Shown: positions 46,571-59,059, numbered from the stretch's first letter. The stretch is DNA of 64,000 nt from Calcarisporiella thermophila CBS 279.70 (GCF_041956535.1 NW_027192197.1:1013647-1077646), one strand, 5' to 3'. Numbers and translations are program-made. Notes: a model not told the origin generated them from the letters alone.

Positions 46571-47053
46571 TATTGAAATAGGGCAGCTTGTCGAAATCGT
46601 CCCTTATGCTCAAGCTACTTCGCCTTGCTCAACATTTCCAGAGCATTCGCCCCTCTCCAGTAGAGGCCAGATGGTCAAGCCCGGGCGATGTCAACACGCG
46701 GCTCTCCCTATAGGCGTTTCAATGGACGATTTTAGGGTTTGGGACCCGATCAGTGTTCCTTCCCGGCTTTGCTGCAGCTAAGTTTTTTTGGGATAATCAA
46801 AAGCACGTTGATTGGACGGCACGCTTCCATCAATTCTTGTCTGACCAAATCCATCCACGTCTTCTCCTATGATATTCTTGAATTGCTACTTTCGCAACGC
46901 GTCTTCCTTCCAACGCGTAAATTAAAGATTTCGAGTTAATAGCATCTTGCCTCGTCTTCTCCCTCGTCTTCTGAATATCCATCTTGACAGGCTAGAAATA
47001 GAATCAAATACAGCCAACTCTCCTTTGATTTTTTTTCGGAAAACTAAGGGAAT

Positions 47054-50000
47054 ATGGTTGTCCGAGACGCGTCGTTAACCCTCCAACGTCTCTCGACGCT
47101 CTCGACCAAGGAGGATCTTTCAGACCTAAGCATTCCAAATATCACAGAGGGCGCTGAGGATGTTGCTGGTGAGTGACTGGACGGGCTTCGTTTCTACTTG
47201 AGAGATGGGATGCCAATTTGGTTTTTTTCTTCAGGTCTACGAGGTCGTATACGGCTGAAGAAAGACAATTCGCGCAATTGGATGGAGCAACAGCGCAAGT
47301 ATCTGCAGGCATACGAATATCTTTGTCATATTGGAGAGGCAAAAGAGTAGGCTTCACTCAATTTTATTTCTACTACAATTGTCTAATGCAAATTCGTGCT
47401 CACTAGTTGGATTGAGGCATGTTTAGAAGAGGAAATAGCGCCTATCGTAGAGCTGGAGGAGGCTTTACGCAATGGCATTATCCTTGCAAAATTGGCGCGT
47501 TGGTTTGCGCCTCCTTGCGTGCGACGGATTTTCCTAGTATGTGGTCCACGTTTCTTTCATTTCCATTTAACCACTCGGTTATGACCATCCTCCCTTATTT
47601 TTCCCCTTATTTTTTTTTTCATTTAGGCGCCCAAACTCCAATACCGTCATTCTGATAATATCAACGCTTTTTTGGAGGCAATAAAGAAGCTTGAGCTTCC
47701 ATCAGTAAGTCTCTTTTTTTGAATTGAACGCGTTCATCATACGATAGCTTATTCTTCTATTTAGTATTTTTGGTTTGAGCTTACTGACTTATACGAGAAG
47801 AAAAATGTCCCTAAGGTGATATATTGTATCCATGCCCTCAGCTATCTGTTGAGCAGACGGGGACTCGCACCCTGCGTGAAAAATTTGGTTGGGCAGCTCG
47901 AGTTTGCTGGTAGGTTCTGCTTGTATTTACTTTACTAGAAAAAAACAAAGCTCATTGTTTAAATTAATGTTGCAGATGAGGTAATACAGGCCACACAAGA
48001 GGGCCTGCAGAAGCACGGAGACGCGCTCCCCAGTTTCCGCAACATTAGCTCCGCGCTGAGCCATGAGTTGCGAGAACCGATTTTGGAAGATATAGTGGAT
48101 ATATACGAGGAGCCAGAGCCAACCGAGGAAGAGGGTATAATTAAAGCAGGACGTTCGCTCTTGAGGTCGCTGACCTAACCATTTTCTCACATTGCCTAAG
48201 ATTTTGACCTATACTGGGCCAACCACAAAGACGATATCATCCGCTGTCAGCGTCTGATTCGCACCTGGATCGCCCGCCAGGCCTTTCTCGACCGGCAATT
48301 CCTCCACCGTCAGCTCATTCCATTTATCATTGCCGTGCAAGCACAATCACGCGGGGTATTGGCACGCCGGGCCTTCCGCCGTAGATTGCACGAATTGTTC
48401 GATATCGAAACATTTGTTGTGAAAATGCAGGCGCGTATTAGGGGCAAATTGGCGCGCGAAGCATTGCGCCACAGATTGGAAGGGCTATATAGCCTAGAGC
48501 GCATCGCAGTCAAGTTACAGTCGAGGGCTCGTGGGGCATTAGCGCGACAGGAATTGAATCGAAAGTTGCGAGTTTTGTTCCATTCCGACGAGGTGGTGGT
48601 GAACATGCAGGCTCGAATTCGTGGGATGCTGGTGCGGCGGGAATTCAGCCGCAAGTTGCGGGGACTTATCCATTCCGAGCCAGATATTATTAATTTGCAA
48701 GCGCGGATACGAGGATTACTTGCGCGCAAGAATTTTGCCAAACACCTCTATGGCCTCTTCCACGTGGAGCCCACCGTCGTGAAGATGCAAGCGTGTGCCC
48801 GTGGGGTCTTGGTGAGGCGTGAATTCGGCCGGCGCCTTCACGGACTCTTCGACACCGAAACGGTGATCATGCATATCCAGGCCCGTGCTAGAGGAGCGCT
48901 GGCGCGGCGTGAGTTTGGTAGAAAACTCCGGGGGCTCTTCCACGCAGAGCCCTGTATTATCAAGTTACAGGCCCGTGCACGCGGAGTGTTGGCTCGTAGG
49001 AGTTTTGCTCTACAACGGGATCACTTTGCGGCAGATGTGGCTAAAATCGTCAAGATCCAGAGTCTCTACCGGGCCAAGCTCGCAGAAAACGCATATCGAC
49101 AGCTGAGTAGGCATCCCTTGAATCTATTCGCGCTTGAAAGTGATAGCCCTAACTCTTAACCCCTTGTCGTTCCTATAGCCACGGGGAGTAATCCACCCGT
49201 CAGCACGATCAAAAACTTTGTACATCTGCTGAACGATAGCAATTTTGATTTCGACGAGGAATTAAGTAATATGCACCACCCTTGTTTTTGTTGGCTGAAG
49301 TCCTATTCTAAAGCATGCACTTGCTTGCAATAGCTCTCGAGACGCACCGGGAAAAGGTCGTGCGCCTCATCCGCGAAAATCGCTCCCTCGATTCGCACCT
49401 CAACGAGCTCGATCTGAAGATCGGCCTTCTCGTCAAGAATCGGATTTCACTCGACGAGGTGCTCAAGCTCTCCAAGCGCCAACGCCGTCGCATGTCACAC
49501 ATAATCGCCTCATCCAAATCGGCCCATGACGCCGTTGGTGGGGTGTCGTTAAAGGGGCTGGATGCCGACTCCCGTCGCAGGCTGGAGCTGTATCAGCAGC
49601 TCTTCTACCTGCTGCAGACTCAGCCCCAATATCTCAGCCGGCTCCTGTGCGTGCTTGGGCAGTCCGATAAGGTGAATCGCACCATGGAAACCATTGTGCT
49701 GACGCTGTTCGGGTATGCTCAGAATGCGCGTGAGGAGTACTTGCTACTCAATCTGCTGCAATCCTGCATTCGCGAAGAGTTGAAGCCAGTCGAGAATATT
49801 CAGGAGTTCATGCGGGGCAACTTCATGTTCCTCAAGCTTGTTCTCCATTACTATCGGTAGGCGGCAATATTTCCTCTCTGCCGGAGCTGGTCTGATTCAC
49901 CTAACCCTGTGCATATTTGCATTTAGTGGTGCAAAAGAGCGTAAATACCTCCGCGACCTCTTTGCACCGCTTATCAACAAGGTACTCGAGGACGACTTCC

Positions 50001-52072
50001 TCGACCTTGAAACCAACCCCGTCGAGATATACAAAACGTGCATCAACAATGAGGAGTCGCGGACTGGCCGACCCACCACGCGTCCATTAAACGTGAGTGC
50101 CGAAGAGGCAGTGATGAACGATGAGGAAACCAAAGCAACCTTTATTCAGCGTAAATTCTACTATCATGAACTTGTCCGTAGAAATTAACACTCATTGCCT
50201 ATTGAATAGATCTGCAGCGCCTCCGCGTGGTTACGGAAGAATTCCTCAGTGCCATTTTGGGCTCCCTTGAAAAAATGCCCTATGGTATTCGGCTCATTGC
50301 TAGAGAGCTCAAGGATGCTCTTGGTGAGAAATTCCCGGATGAACCCGAGTCGGAAGTGATGAAAGTGATTGGAAACTTCGTCTACTACCGATACATCAAT
50401 CCTGCTATCATGTAAGCTGAATTCGCGATGGGGACCTTTGTTTTTTATTTATTTAACAATGGCTCACTGACGACTCTACTCTCACCCTGGCATGGTCCAC
50501 AGTGCACCCGAGACGTTTGATGTGGTCGAGCGTGTGATTAACCCACAACAGCGAAAGAACCTGGGCCAAGTGGCCAAGATGTTGCATCAGATTGCCCGTG
50601 GAAAACCCTTCATGGATGGAGAGGGCGAAATGTTCTTTGCGCCGCTCAACAGCTATGTCCTGTTTTCAGCCGGCAAATTTACCGAGTGGTTCCAAGCAGG
50701 TAAGGCTAATTTGTCAAGGGCACGCTTACCTTGACCCCCACTAAGTTCCACCTTTTCTATTCCACCAGTGACTCAGGTCAAGAACGCCGAGAGCTACTTC
50801 CAGATGGACCACTTCTTGGATATCACCACCACTCGTAAACCGATCATCTACATATCCCCGGCCGAAATCTTTTCCATGCATGGGATGCTCATGGATCATC
50901 TTCAGGAGGTGGCGCCACTCGAGAGCGATCCACTGCGTATCATCCTGAAGGATCTAGGGCCGAGCCCTCCCGTGGATGAGAATACGCAGCAGAATGATAT
51001 TAGCCTGACGCTTGTAGACCGCTTCGCAAGCGAGGTTGATGGTAAGTTCTTCTCTTCATGACCGCTGTATAGCTCGAAAATGAAATCGAATCCTCTCTCT
51101 TTCCTGCGTGGTGAGATCCGGATGCAGATATCAATCGGCTCTTCGTCGAGACAAAGCGGCTAGTGCTGACGGTCATTCGGGTCCAAAAAGGCAGCAACCT
51201 TGTCGAAATTCTCACCAAGCCAGTGACGCCCGCAGACGAGAGTGCGTATGCCGAGCTTGAGAGAGTCGACGACTCCAAGGGCAATGACACGCGTCCTGGA
51301 TCCAGCCTTCACACCGCTCAGAGCTTCCTGCAACTCAAGCGACACACGCTTGAGAACGTCCTCCGGCTGGAGGCAGAGGGGCGCATCACGCGCGAAAACC
51401 ACTACCAAGATATCCTCAATGCGATCGCGACCGATATCCGCAACAAGCATCGCCGCCGCGTGCAGCGCGACCGAGAGCTCAAGGCCATTCGGCAGACCCT
51501 TGCCAATCTTGAGGAGAAGCGGCGCTACCTGGACGAGCAACGCCAGAGTTACTACAACTACATCGAGGCTTGCATGGAGAACCTGAAGAATAGCCGAGGG
51601 TATGGGTGCTCTGAGAATTACTTCCGGAGAGGAGGGGGGGAGGAAGTTGGCTCACCAATACTTATTTGACTCTATTGCTTTTAGGCGAAGAAATCGGTAT
51701 GTTCTACCCTTCACCCGTCAGTACTTCCATCTCCGTAATCTTCAGCGCCAAGGCAAGGTGCCTCGCTTTGGCTCCTACAAGTATTCTGCCGCCCGGCTTC
51801 ACGAGCAGGGCGTGCTGCTTGCCATTGAGGGAGTTTCGGAGCGCCAGTTCGAGCGTATCATGCTCACCATCTCCTCCGACGAGTTGGGGGTGTTCCGGGT
51901 GGAGGCGGCGTTTACCGGACTTGGAATCAGCGGCGGGGTGGTCGAGCTGCGTCTGGAGGATCTCCTGCAATGCCAATTCAACAACGTGCAGACCATGGAG
52001 CTATTCGATGGGGCGGCCAGAATCAACGTGAATCTGCTGCTCTTTTTGATCAACCGGAAATTCTTCGTATAA
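47054..52072 (+). CDS. IQGAP-family scaffold (Iqg1/Rng2-like)
   Basis: Fifteen exons join in phase to 1,336 aa. Exons: 47054-47168, 47235-47346, 47407-47536, 47627-47704, 47765-47909, 47976-48134, 48201-49106, 49179-49265, 49334-49856, 49927-50150, 50210-50411, 50503-50699, 50769-51041, 51128-51599, 51685-52072. Order of domains: calponin-homology actin-binding domain (about 65-200; EYLCHIGEAKDW, ELEEALRNGIILAKLARWF, LTDLYEKKNVPKVIYCIHAL), about ten IQ motifs (250-545), GAP-related domain (about 640-970; IREELKPVENIQEFMRGN, VIGNFVYYRYINPAIIAPE) and RasGAP C-terminal domain (from RRNRYVLPFTRQYFHLRNLQ). In fungi this protein assembles the contractile actomyosin ring with calmodulin and myosin light chain, and binds rather than inactivates small GTPases. 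No WW domain is seen. Confidence 0.95.
48326..49050 (+). repeat. 90-nt coding repeat (IQ motifs of IQGAP)
   Basis: Eight consecutive units of exactly 30 codons with the pattern QARxRGxLxRRxFxRxLxGLFxxE, one IQ motif per unit, plus a degenerate unit at each end. All lie within the 906-nt exon 7. Confidence 0.9.
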
Positions 52073-52649
52073 CTCGCTAATAACCTTGAACCTATCCATA
52101 CCTAATCCTTTGCTCTCTTGTTCTTGCTGTAATTTCGAATACCTTGTGTTGCTTTATAAACTCTTCAAATTTATTTGTTTCGTGTGTGTGTGTGAGAGAA
52201 TGTGTGTGCGTGTTGAGTGCGCGTGTTTATATTTCTGCCACCTATTTGCTTACTATATTCCTTATCTATACATATATATATATATTCTTTTTTTTTTCAA
52301 TTTGAAACCTGTCCCCCATTCGGCCTGCAATCATTCCTAGCAAAAATTGCCTGCCTCCTGTGAAGCAAAGATGGTTTGAGCGAGAGGAGGGAGGAGCCTT
52401 ACAATGAACATCGCACGTTAGCCAGCCGTTTATATTAAAAAATATATATTGTTTACAAAGCATTCACATATAATTTTTGTGTTCAAGCTAAAGAAAATTA
52501 AGGCGATTCTCGACGCTGCTCTCTATAGAAAAAAAAAATCCAAAAGATAATGTTGAAACCAACGAACATAAATGAAGAAAACGCGAAAGGAATATAAAAT
52601 TAAAGTGATAAAAAAAAGGACCAAATGCCCTGACCCATTTCACCTTGCT
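52073..52649. other. 3' spacer with GT microsatellite
   Basis: Contains (TG)n at about 52184-52215 and (TA)n at about 52270-52285. No gene seen. Convergent genes end on both sides. Confidence 0.5.
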
Positions 52650-53516
52650 TCAATTCTTATCGAAAATGTGTTTACCCCTCTGCTGGTAGCTGGTCATAGG
52701 TTTCCCGCTCCCGGTGACTCCAACTATTGTCAAGGGAAAAAAAAAAATTAGTCAAAATGGGTGGATCAAGTCAATGGAATAGCGTACCTTTAGCATGGGG
52801 GTTGTCCGGCGTGGCAAAGATACTTTTTTTGCCCAGTGCACTGGCTTTCTTCTTGGCCGCCTTTTGTGTGAATTGCTGCCAGGCCTTTTGCTTCTCCTTC
52901 TCCTCCCCGCCGGTGGTCTTTTTCTTCCCGGCCTCCTTTCCGGTGGAGGTCTTTGCCTTTTTTGTTTTGGCCCCGGGGGGCAACTCGAACACAGGAGCTC
53001 GTTTCTTTCTCACTTCAACGGGCTCTACATCTTTGGTCAGCACTTTTTCAGTGGTGCCATAGCCTTTAAAGGTAACGACATACCCGTCTGACTGGGAGGC
53101 AACTACGGTGGCGGGATAAAACTGATTGTCCCCCGACCAGCGTGCCATGACTTCATCTCCAGACTGGAATTTGTCTTTGCTAGTGGTGGAGGAGGGTGCA
53201 TTTCCATTGGTTAATGACGATGAGACGGGAGAGGCTGAGGCTGAGGTGGACGGTTTCTTTTTTTCCGATGTGGGAGCAGGTTGGAGGATCTGCTGGGTGA
53301 GATTGATGAGATCAGTGAGATCGGCCTTGAGTTTGAGAAAGTCTTGATTGTTAGGATCTTTGGCAAGCGCCAACTGAAAACGTTAAATAACGCAAAGAAT
53401 GCAAAAATTAGACAACAAAGTCATTGGGCTGCCAATCAGGGCGCACTGCACAAGACACTTACTTCTACTTGATCGAGCTGGTATTTGTAATTGGCAAGAT
53501 CTTCTTCAGCGCTCAT
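52650..53516 (-). CDS. SPF30-like Tudor-domain splicing factor
   Basis: Three exons, 53516-53463, 53373-52788 and 52723-52650, give 237 aa, matching the family size. The N-terminus MSAEEDLANYKYQLDQVE and the following LKADLTDLINLTQQIL helix resemble SPF30/SMNDC1. The Tudor domain (about 87-145; GDEVMARWSGDNQFYPATVV, VVTFKGYGTTEKVLTKDVEP) would bind methylated arginine on spliceosomal proteins. A Lys-rich helical region ends in KKSIFATPDNP and the terminal GVTGSGKPMT, both typical of the family. The expected role is nuclear, helping tri-snRNP recruitment during spliceosome assembly. It shares a 213-bp intergenic region with the divergent SBDS-domain gene. Confidence 0.9.
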
Positions 53517-53729
53517 GTCACCTTGTGTTATGATGGATCCCGATGATCAACAATATCGTTCAAGAACTGCGGTTTGTTTCGTCAATTTGTGACTGCAAAA
53601 ACCTAGGCGCTGAATTTCGATCGAAAAGAGGGAGTCCGCCTCCCACCGACTTTTTATTAAAAAGCTCCTTACTTTTTCCCAGACTCTTTACCATTCATCA
53701 GCCAACTGGCAACTGTGAAAACAACAGCA
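53517..53729. promoter_or_regulatory. 213-bp bidirectional promoter region
   Basis: The whole interval between the divergent start codons of the SPF30-like and SBDS-domain genes. Such compactness implies shared regulatory sequence. No TATA box is evident. Function is inferred from layout. Confidence 0.5.
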
Positions 53730-54226
53730 ATGTCGAATTCCAACCAAGCTGTCCGTATTATTTACAAGGATCACGACAGCGGGCGCGAGTTTTTTGTATA
53801 CGCTAATCCGGGCATGGTACCCTAGCTGTAGCCCCCCACCCTCCTCCTCTCTTAGGGGCTTTTTTTTTGAAGGAGAATTCGATAACTCATGCCATTTTCC
53901 TTGTGCTTTTTTTTATCCTGCAGGCCGAAAAGTATCGTAAAGACAAGACCATTCCGCTTGTCGAGGTCCTGCAATCCGATAAGGTGTTTGATGTGGACCA
54001 GGGTGGAAACACGGGACAAGCCAGTTCGCCCCCCAATTCCACGCTTGAGAACACATTTGGTACGAAGGATAGGTGGAGCATTGCGCAACGCATTGTCGAA
54101 GAGGGAGACATTAAGGGAATACACTGGTCAGCGCATGGCGGAATTCTCCAGAAAGAACAAAAGGGGGCGTTCGGGAAGGGAGGGCTAAAGCAAGGGGATG
54201 TACACGACACCAACTTTTTGCGCTAA
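53730..54226 (+). CDS. SBDS N-terminal-domain protein (RTC3-like)
   Basis: Two exons, 53730-53816 and 53924-54226, give 129 aa. The sequence is essentially one SBDS N-terminal (FYSH) domain: VRIIYKDHDSGREFFVYANP, then after the intron AEKYRKDKTIPLVEVLQSDK, VFDVDQGG, and STLENTFGTKD. Stand-alone versions of this domain occur in fungi as yeast Rtc3 (YHR087W), implicated in RNA metabolism and stress, distinct from the three-domain ribosome factor Sdo1. The C-terminal 35 residues are Gly/Lys-rich and end DTNFLR. No signal or membrane segment is present. Confidence 0.88.
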
Positions 54227-54933
54227 GGGTTTTGTTGAGGATGAAGATGCGTTGTTTTTGTATTGATATGCATGTATTTGGACGTTTTTTCTTTTGAAGT
54301 AAATATGTGTTTTAGAAAAGGCGACAAAGCACGACGGCTCCATGTTAAATTTTCAATCTTTGTATCTCTTCCTCTTCGGCTTTGCCTATACTAAGGTGCT
54401 TCGTGGCGCTCCCACGAAAGACCCACTCGAGTCTCTACCTGACGCTTACCAATTTGGTGGCCTAGCCCGGTTGGGGCCATTTCGTCATCAGCAGTAGCAA
54501 ATTCTTCATCGCGTAACACCCGTCAAAGCATGTTAAGATCGATCATGCACTTATCTTTACTCCTGGCGTGCCCAACCCCCCCAAAAGTTTGCGATCTTTC
54601 TTAGCGCACCATTTTTCTCATCATCCTGCTCCCCCTTACGCTCTCCGTCCCATAGTAATGGCGGGGTGTCATTTCCATGGAGCCGTGTCTGGCTGACTCT
54701 ATTTAGCTAGTCTCTATTTAGCTAGTCTCTATTTGGACTACGGTCCTTTGTATGGTAATCCTACCCAGCTCCCAGAACTCCCCTCCAATATGCAAAAATA
54801 CAAACAAGAGTCCTCTACCTCGAGCCGGTCCTATTTTTCGGATTAGAAGTAGTAACATTTTATTATCATTGCTTTACAAGGGTGGAAAGAAATGTTCTTT
54901 TTTTCGTCTCCTATATAATCTCTATAAAATGGA
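54227..54933. other. convergent spacer
   Basis: No gene recognised. A 15-bp unit (CTCTATTTAGCTAGT) is repeated about 2.5 times at 54697-54735. An A-box-like TGGCCTAGCCCGGTTGG at about 54460 lacks a matching B box. Confidence 0.45.
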
Positions 54934-56095
54934 CTATATGCCAACCACGTCGATCTCCTCCTGCGAGTCCTCCTCTTCCTGCGTCAGCGCAATGGTCTCC
55001 TCCCGTGCAAAATAGTCCCCTCTTCTCCGTTGCCGTGTGGATCTTGCCGGGGGGGCGGGCCGCTTCTTTCCTCGCTTGGAGCTGTTGGTAGAGGGGGGGG
55101 GTTGGGTGGGGGTGGGGGGGGGGAGTGGTAGGAGGGGGTGGAGTTCGGTGTTCTTCTCGGTCGTTTCGAGGTTCCCATTTCTGAGTGTAAGGGAGAGGCG
55201 AGACAGGACTCGACGTAGGCGTGCAGCTCGTTGAGCGTTGCCTCGTCCAGCGTTGATAGATCCACCACGAACTCCTCTTCCTCCTCCTCGTCCTCCGCGG
55301 GTTTATGTGCGCCTGTGAGGATATCCACCACTCCGCCGAGCTTCTCGGCGGGCAGCCGCCGGGTGATTTTATCAAGCAGCTCCTCCTCCGCCAGCTTGCG
55401 GATTTTACTCTCTTCACTTGGGGCCTCTACGATGTTGACTATGCGGTCGTCCTCTTCCTCCTCATCGCTCTCCAGGTTGTCCTCCTCTTCGGAGGAGGAG
55501 GAGAGTGCATCGCTTGGTATTGAGTATCCGGGTTCAAAATGTGTGGTTGGTGCCTGTACAATTGCTTGAACGGTGGAGGGGGGTATTGTTGCTTCAATGG
55601 GGGTTGATTGTGTTTCATACGACGAAACCATGGCATCTGCAAAACAAAATGTCACACCGCATTTAGCTCGTCATGGCGCGCGAAAAAGGGTAAACAAACA
55701 ATTTCAACCCACCGAAAAGCTCATTTGTTAGCACCGCCGGCGGTACACACATCTCTCCCCATCCTACATCCATCCAACTCAAACCATTTCTACAAGCAAC
55801 AGCAGGTTAGTGTCCAATCGTCAACATGTTTCCGCTTTCCGCCAACCGCCACACTTACTGATATAATAGCATCTCCACTTCTTCTGTAAGGTCTTCTGCC
55901 AGGTCTTCTGTGCCCCCCTCACCGTCTTCCAGCCAAGTTTCCTCGACGGGGTTATGCTGTAGTAGAGAGAAAGATGTGTGATCCTTGGTGGCCTCTGCTG
56001 GGGCATGCTGATTGAGAACAGTGAGGCTATGGTGAAAAGAGGTCAGCGGTGAGGGTAAAACGAAGGCGATTGGGGTTGTTCATTTACCCTCCCAT
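54934..56095 (-). CDS. NET-domain protein with probable one-base indel
   Basis: Exons: 56095-56088 (8 coding bases), 56026-55859, 55789-55713, then 55636 onward. The N-terminal 90 residues are acidic and unrecognised. Ser/acidic tracts lead into an NET (extra-terminal) domain at about residues 160-235: RKLAEEELLDKITRRLPAEK, LGGVVDILTG, FVVDLSTLDEATLNELHAYV. NET domains in chromatin proteins bind short motifs of partners; no bromodomain is present here. In the sequence as given the frame ends at 54984 after 301 aa. Adding one base in the C9 run at about 55093-55101 would instead lead into a basic then acidic tail (GKKRPAPPARSTRQRRRGDY, ending EEIDVVGI) stopping at 54934, for about 318 aa. I prefer the second reading. 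Confidence 0.75.
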
Positions 56096-56954
56096 TTATT
56101 TAATGTCTATTTCTCGCGTTGGTTTTGCTCCAGGTAGAATATTTTTTGTTTGGGTACTTTGAGAGGGTCGATGAATTGAGGTAGAGTGGGGAAGTTCCAA
56201 AAACAATAGAGGGGATGAATAATAGTAATAGGGGTGGGATTGTTTATAGAGTGGAAAGCAAGATGTGCATTATATATTTTTTTTTCTAGTAGTGCGGAAC
56301 GGGAATAAATGAAGGAAATAAAGTGTAAATAATAAACAAGAAAAACTCGAAAATTTTTCCTCAGATTCGAGGAGTCGCGTGAGAGGCCCGATCCTAAATC
56401 CACTCACTTCCCACAATCCCAGAGAAATTGCCGAACTCTTACAAACTCGGCCGCCCTCAATTTGCGTGGTCCCCTTAGTTGATAGAAGCGCTTGAGCCTC
56501 GACCCTAAATTCTTATAAGAAAACCCATTGCTTTCTTACAAGTTAGAGGCCCTTGTGCAAGAGACAAAAGTTGCTTCCCAAGATCGGATGAGCGTCTCTT
56601 TGTGCTCTGACGGCCCGTAAAGCAGCGACATCACATCACATCACACCAGAGAAGAGAAACAAGCCTTTCGAAAGAGACTGGGGGGGGGGAGGCTTTATGA
56701 TATTTTCAATTTCAAAACAGTACAAAAATTGATGAGGAAACTGAATGAATGAGTATACAAAAAAGGGAGGGGGAAAAATATATATATAATAAATAAATAT
56801 AACATACATGAAACAGATCCTATGTAGCCGACAATGAGAAAATTATATATGTGCAGAGAGTATCAAAGAACATAGACAAACAAGCCAAGGAAGCAAGAAA
56901 AAAAAAACCGAATCAAGACCAAGAAACTCGAAAATATCCCAACCGAAGGCAGCG
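56096..56954. other. AT-rich spacer
   Basis: No gene supported. G-rich run at about 56682, A-rich segment at 56760-56810. Confidence 0.5.
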
Positions 56955-57729
56955 TCACTCTATTCTAATTCCGCTTACGCTCATGCTTCTTGCCCGCATC
57001 TTCGTCTCCATCGCAGGATGCTCTTTAAACCGGACCTCGCTCATCCTTCGATGCCTGACGCGACCTTCCTCCAGCTCCTTCTCCTTCACGAACACCGCTG
57101 CGTTTGCAAGCAAGTCCATTCCCCCGCTTTCGGGCGCTGGCATCACCAAATAGGAAACGGGGGAATGGGGTATTGAGTAGGGATGCAGCTGGCTAGGCGG
57201 GAATGGAGAGGTGGTGGGTGTCAGAGGGGAGAACGAGAGCGGCTGCGACGATGTCCGGGGCACAATCTTGATGGGGGCGGGGGCGATGACGCGGCCCGCC
57301 AGGTGATGCTGGGCCTGGTGCTTCTGGGAGGCGAGATAGGGATGGCTGCGGAGCTGGGCCAGGGATTGCTGCAAGGCTTTTTGTCGGTTGACCTTGGCGC
57401 GGCGATTCTGGAACCAGATCTAATAGCAACATACACAAAACACACAGAGGGCGCCGTCAATCCTACCTGCCCTCTCCATGATGACTTCAGCAGCCACTGA
57501 CCTGCACCTCTCTGTTCGACATTCCAAGCCGCTTCCCAATTCCCTCGCGCACTTCGAAGCTCGGGGTGTCGGTCTTGTCGAAGAGATCGGAGAGCTCCTT
57601 CAGCTGATGCTGGGAAATGCGCTTGCGCTTGGACTTGTTGGCGGGGGGCACGTTTGCCTCCGCCAGCGGGGAATTGTCGCCATTGGCCTCGTCGATGGGA
57701 TTGAGCAGGGTGTGAATGCTGTGGTACAT
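56955..57729 (-). CDS. homeodomain transcription factor
   Basis: Two exons, 57729-57502 and 57419-56955, give 230 aa. The homeodomain is at about residues 30-92, split by the intron just before the third helix. Helices 1 and 2 include KRKRISQHQLKELSDLFDKT and EVREGIGKRLGMSNREVQ. After splicing comes the recognition helix VQIWFQNRRAKVNRQK with the invariant W, F, N and R. It is a typical-length (non-TALE) homeodomain. The C-terminal half is Pro/Ser/His-rich and ends in a basic region. I start at 57729 because an acceptor lies just upstream and a possible leader exon (ATG at 57982) would be out of phase, so it is treated as 5' untranslated. It is a nuclear DNA-binding regulator; targets unknown. 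Confidence 0.9.
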
Positions 57730-59059
57730 GATGGCGTCTGGAGAAGTAGCAAGATGGAGAGGGGTTAGTGTGGTGGGCAAGATCATTAGCAGAGGGGGGG
57801 ACGTACGGGAGTGCGGAATCGCGGAAACTCCTGAATGAATTCGAAAAGGAAAAAAGGGGAAGCAAGCAGGGTGGAGATAGAGCAAGCTCGTTGAGTGAAA
57901 AATCATTTAAAAACCTGGCGCAATGTGAGTGAGTGCTGGCAGCGCCTGTGATTGGGTTGGGACCAAATTCTGAATTTGCCACCGTTAAATCTTATCATTC
58001 TTGGGCCCAGCTGGGCTTCTCACGTAAAAATCGCACAAGGCAATAAGCTGAGCTAATTTAAGCATTATGGGCTCCCAAACCTTCTTCTCCCCGAATACAT
58101 TATTCGCCTGTATATCTCCCTGAGGGCGCTGCCGGCCGCCGCTGACGGTGCCTGCGCCTCGCCATCCAGGCCACGCTCCCCTCCCCCTGACGGCCCGGCT
58201 CCCATGCTGGACGCAACCCCGCCGAATTGCTCCGCCACCCCGCGCCGAGCTGCCCCCGAGCGGGGTGAGAGCGGATGGAGTTCAGTAGCTTTAGGCTCAA
58301 GTAATCTGAAATTGGGTCATATGCTCCTGTCGTAGAACATATCAGCTAATATGTGCTATGCTAATACTACGGCTCCACAGATTTAGTCAGATTTCTTCCC
58401 GTCGGGATTGTGTAAACCGATATGGCCTGGATCGAGTGGATTATGAAAACCTGTCCTTTCCCTGGCCAAGATGGGGAGGATGCTCGGGCATTCGGTTCCC
58501 CGGTAGAGACGCGCTGCACCCACAACTTAACCTATCAAACAACGGAGCCAGATGCCCAGCAAAGCCTACTGTGGAGGGAGTGGGCTTTGAAGCAGTGGGC
58601 AAATCTACGTGGCTTTCCCCCCATCCGCGCAGCTTTGCCTTGTCTTTTGGAAAGTCCTACGCCTGTTCTCAAGGGGTCTATTGCCTAGGAGATGTCTTGA
58701 CCTTCGGATGGAAGAAGAGGGCTGTGGTGCAGCTTGCAGACGACTCGGCGTCTGGAATACTTTGGCTAAAGAGTAGCTGCTCGTGGAGCATGTTTTAAAA
58801 CTTGCAATTTGCACGGAAAAGTTAATTGCAAGATGATCCGAGTCACACACCTCTAATGGAAGAGGACCGAGGCTAGAACGCTTTTGTAAAAACTTCAGAT
58901 TGTACTTGTTTATTCAAAATTGAGTTGACTAGAGTAGAATAGAAATACATAGGTACGGGATTCGACAAGGAAAAAGAGTGTGATCTCCATAAAGTGGTGG
59001 CAAGTAAGTATACATGACACATCAACAGCCCGACCTCACGGGAAAACCTCGCCCTTGAA
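57730..59059. other. spacer with GC-rich island
   Basis: Upstream of the homeodomain gene. A GC-rich segment (58105-58270) and a 146-codon plus-strand frame at 58358-58798 show no domain or repeat and are not called as genes. The last 200 bp are the 3' region of the secreted repeat protein gene. Confidence 0.4.

Noticed and set aside
54455-54540. A-box-like TGGCCTAGCCCGGTTGG
   Set aside because: No B box or acceptor-stem pairing downstream.
57740-57982. 253-codon frame as N-terminus of the homeodomain protein
   Set aside because: Its donor phase does not match the homeodomain exon; treated as untranslated leader.
58358-58798. 146-codon plus-strand frame
   Set aside because: No domain, no homology I recognise, and several competing frames in the same DNA.
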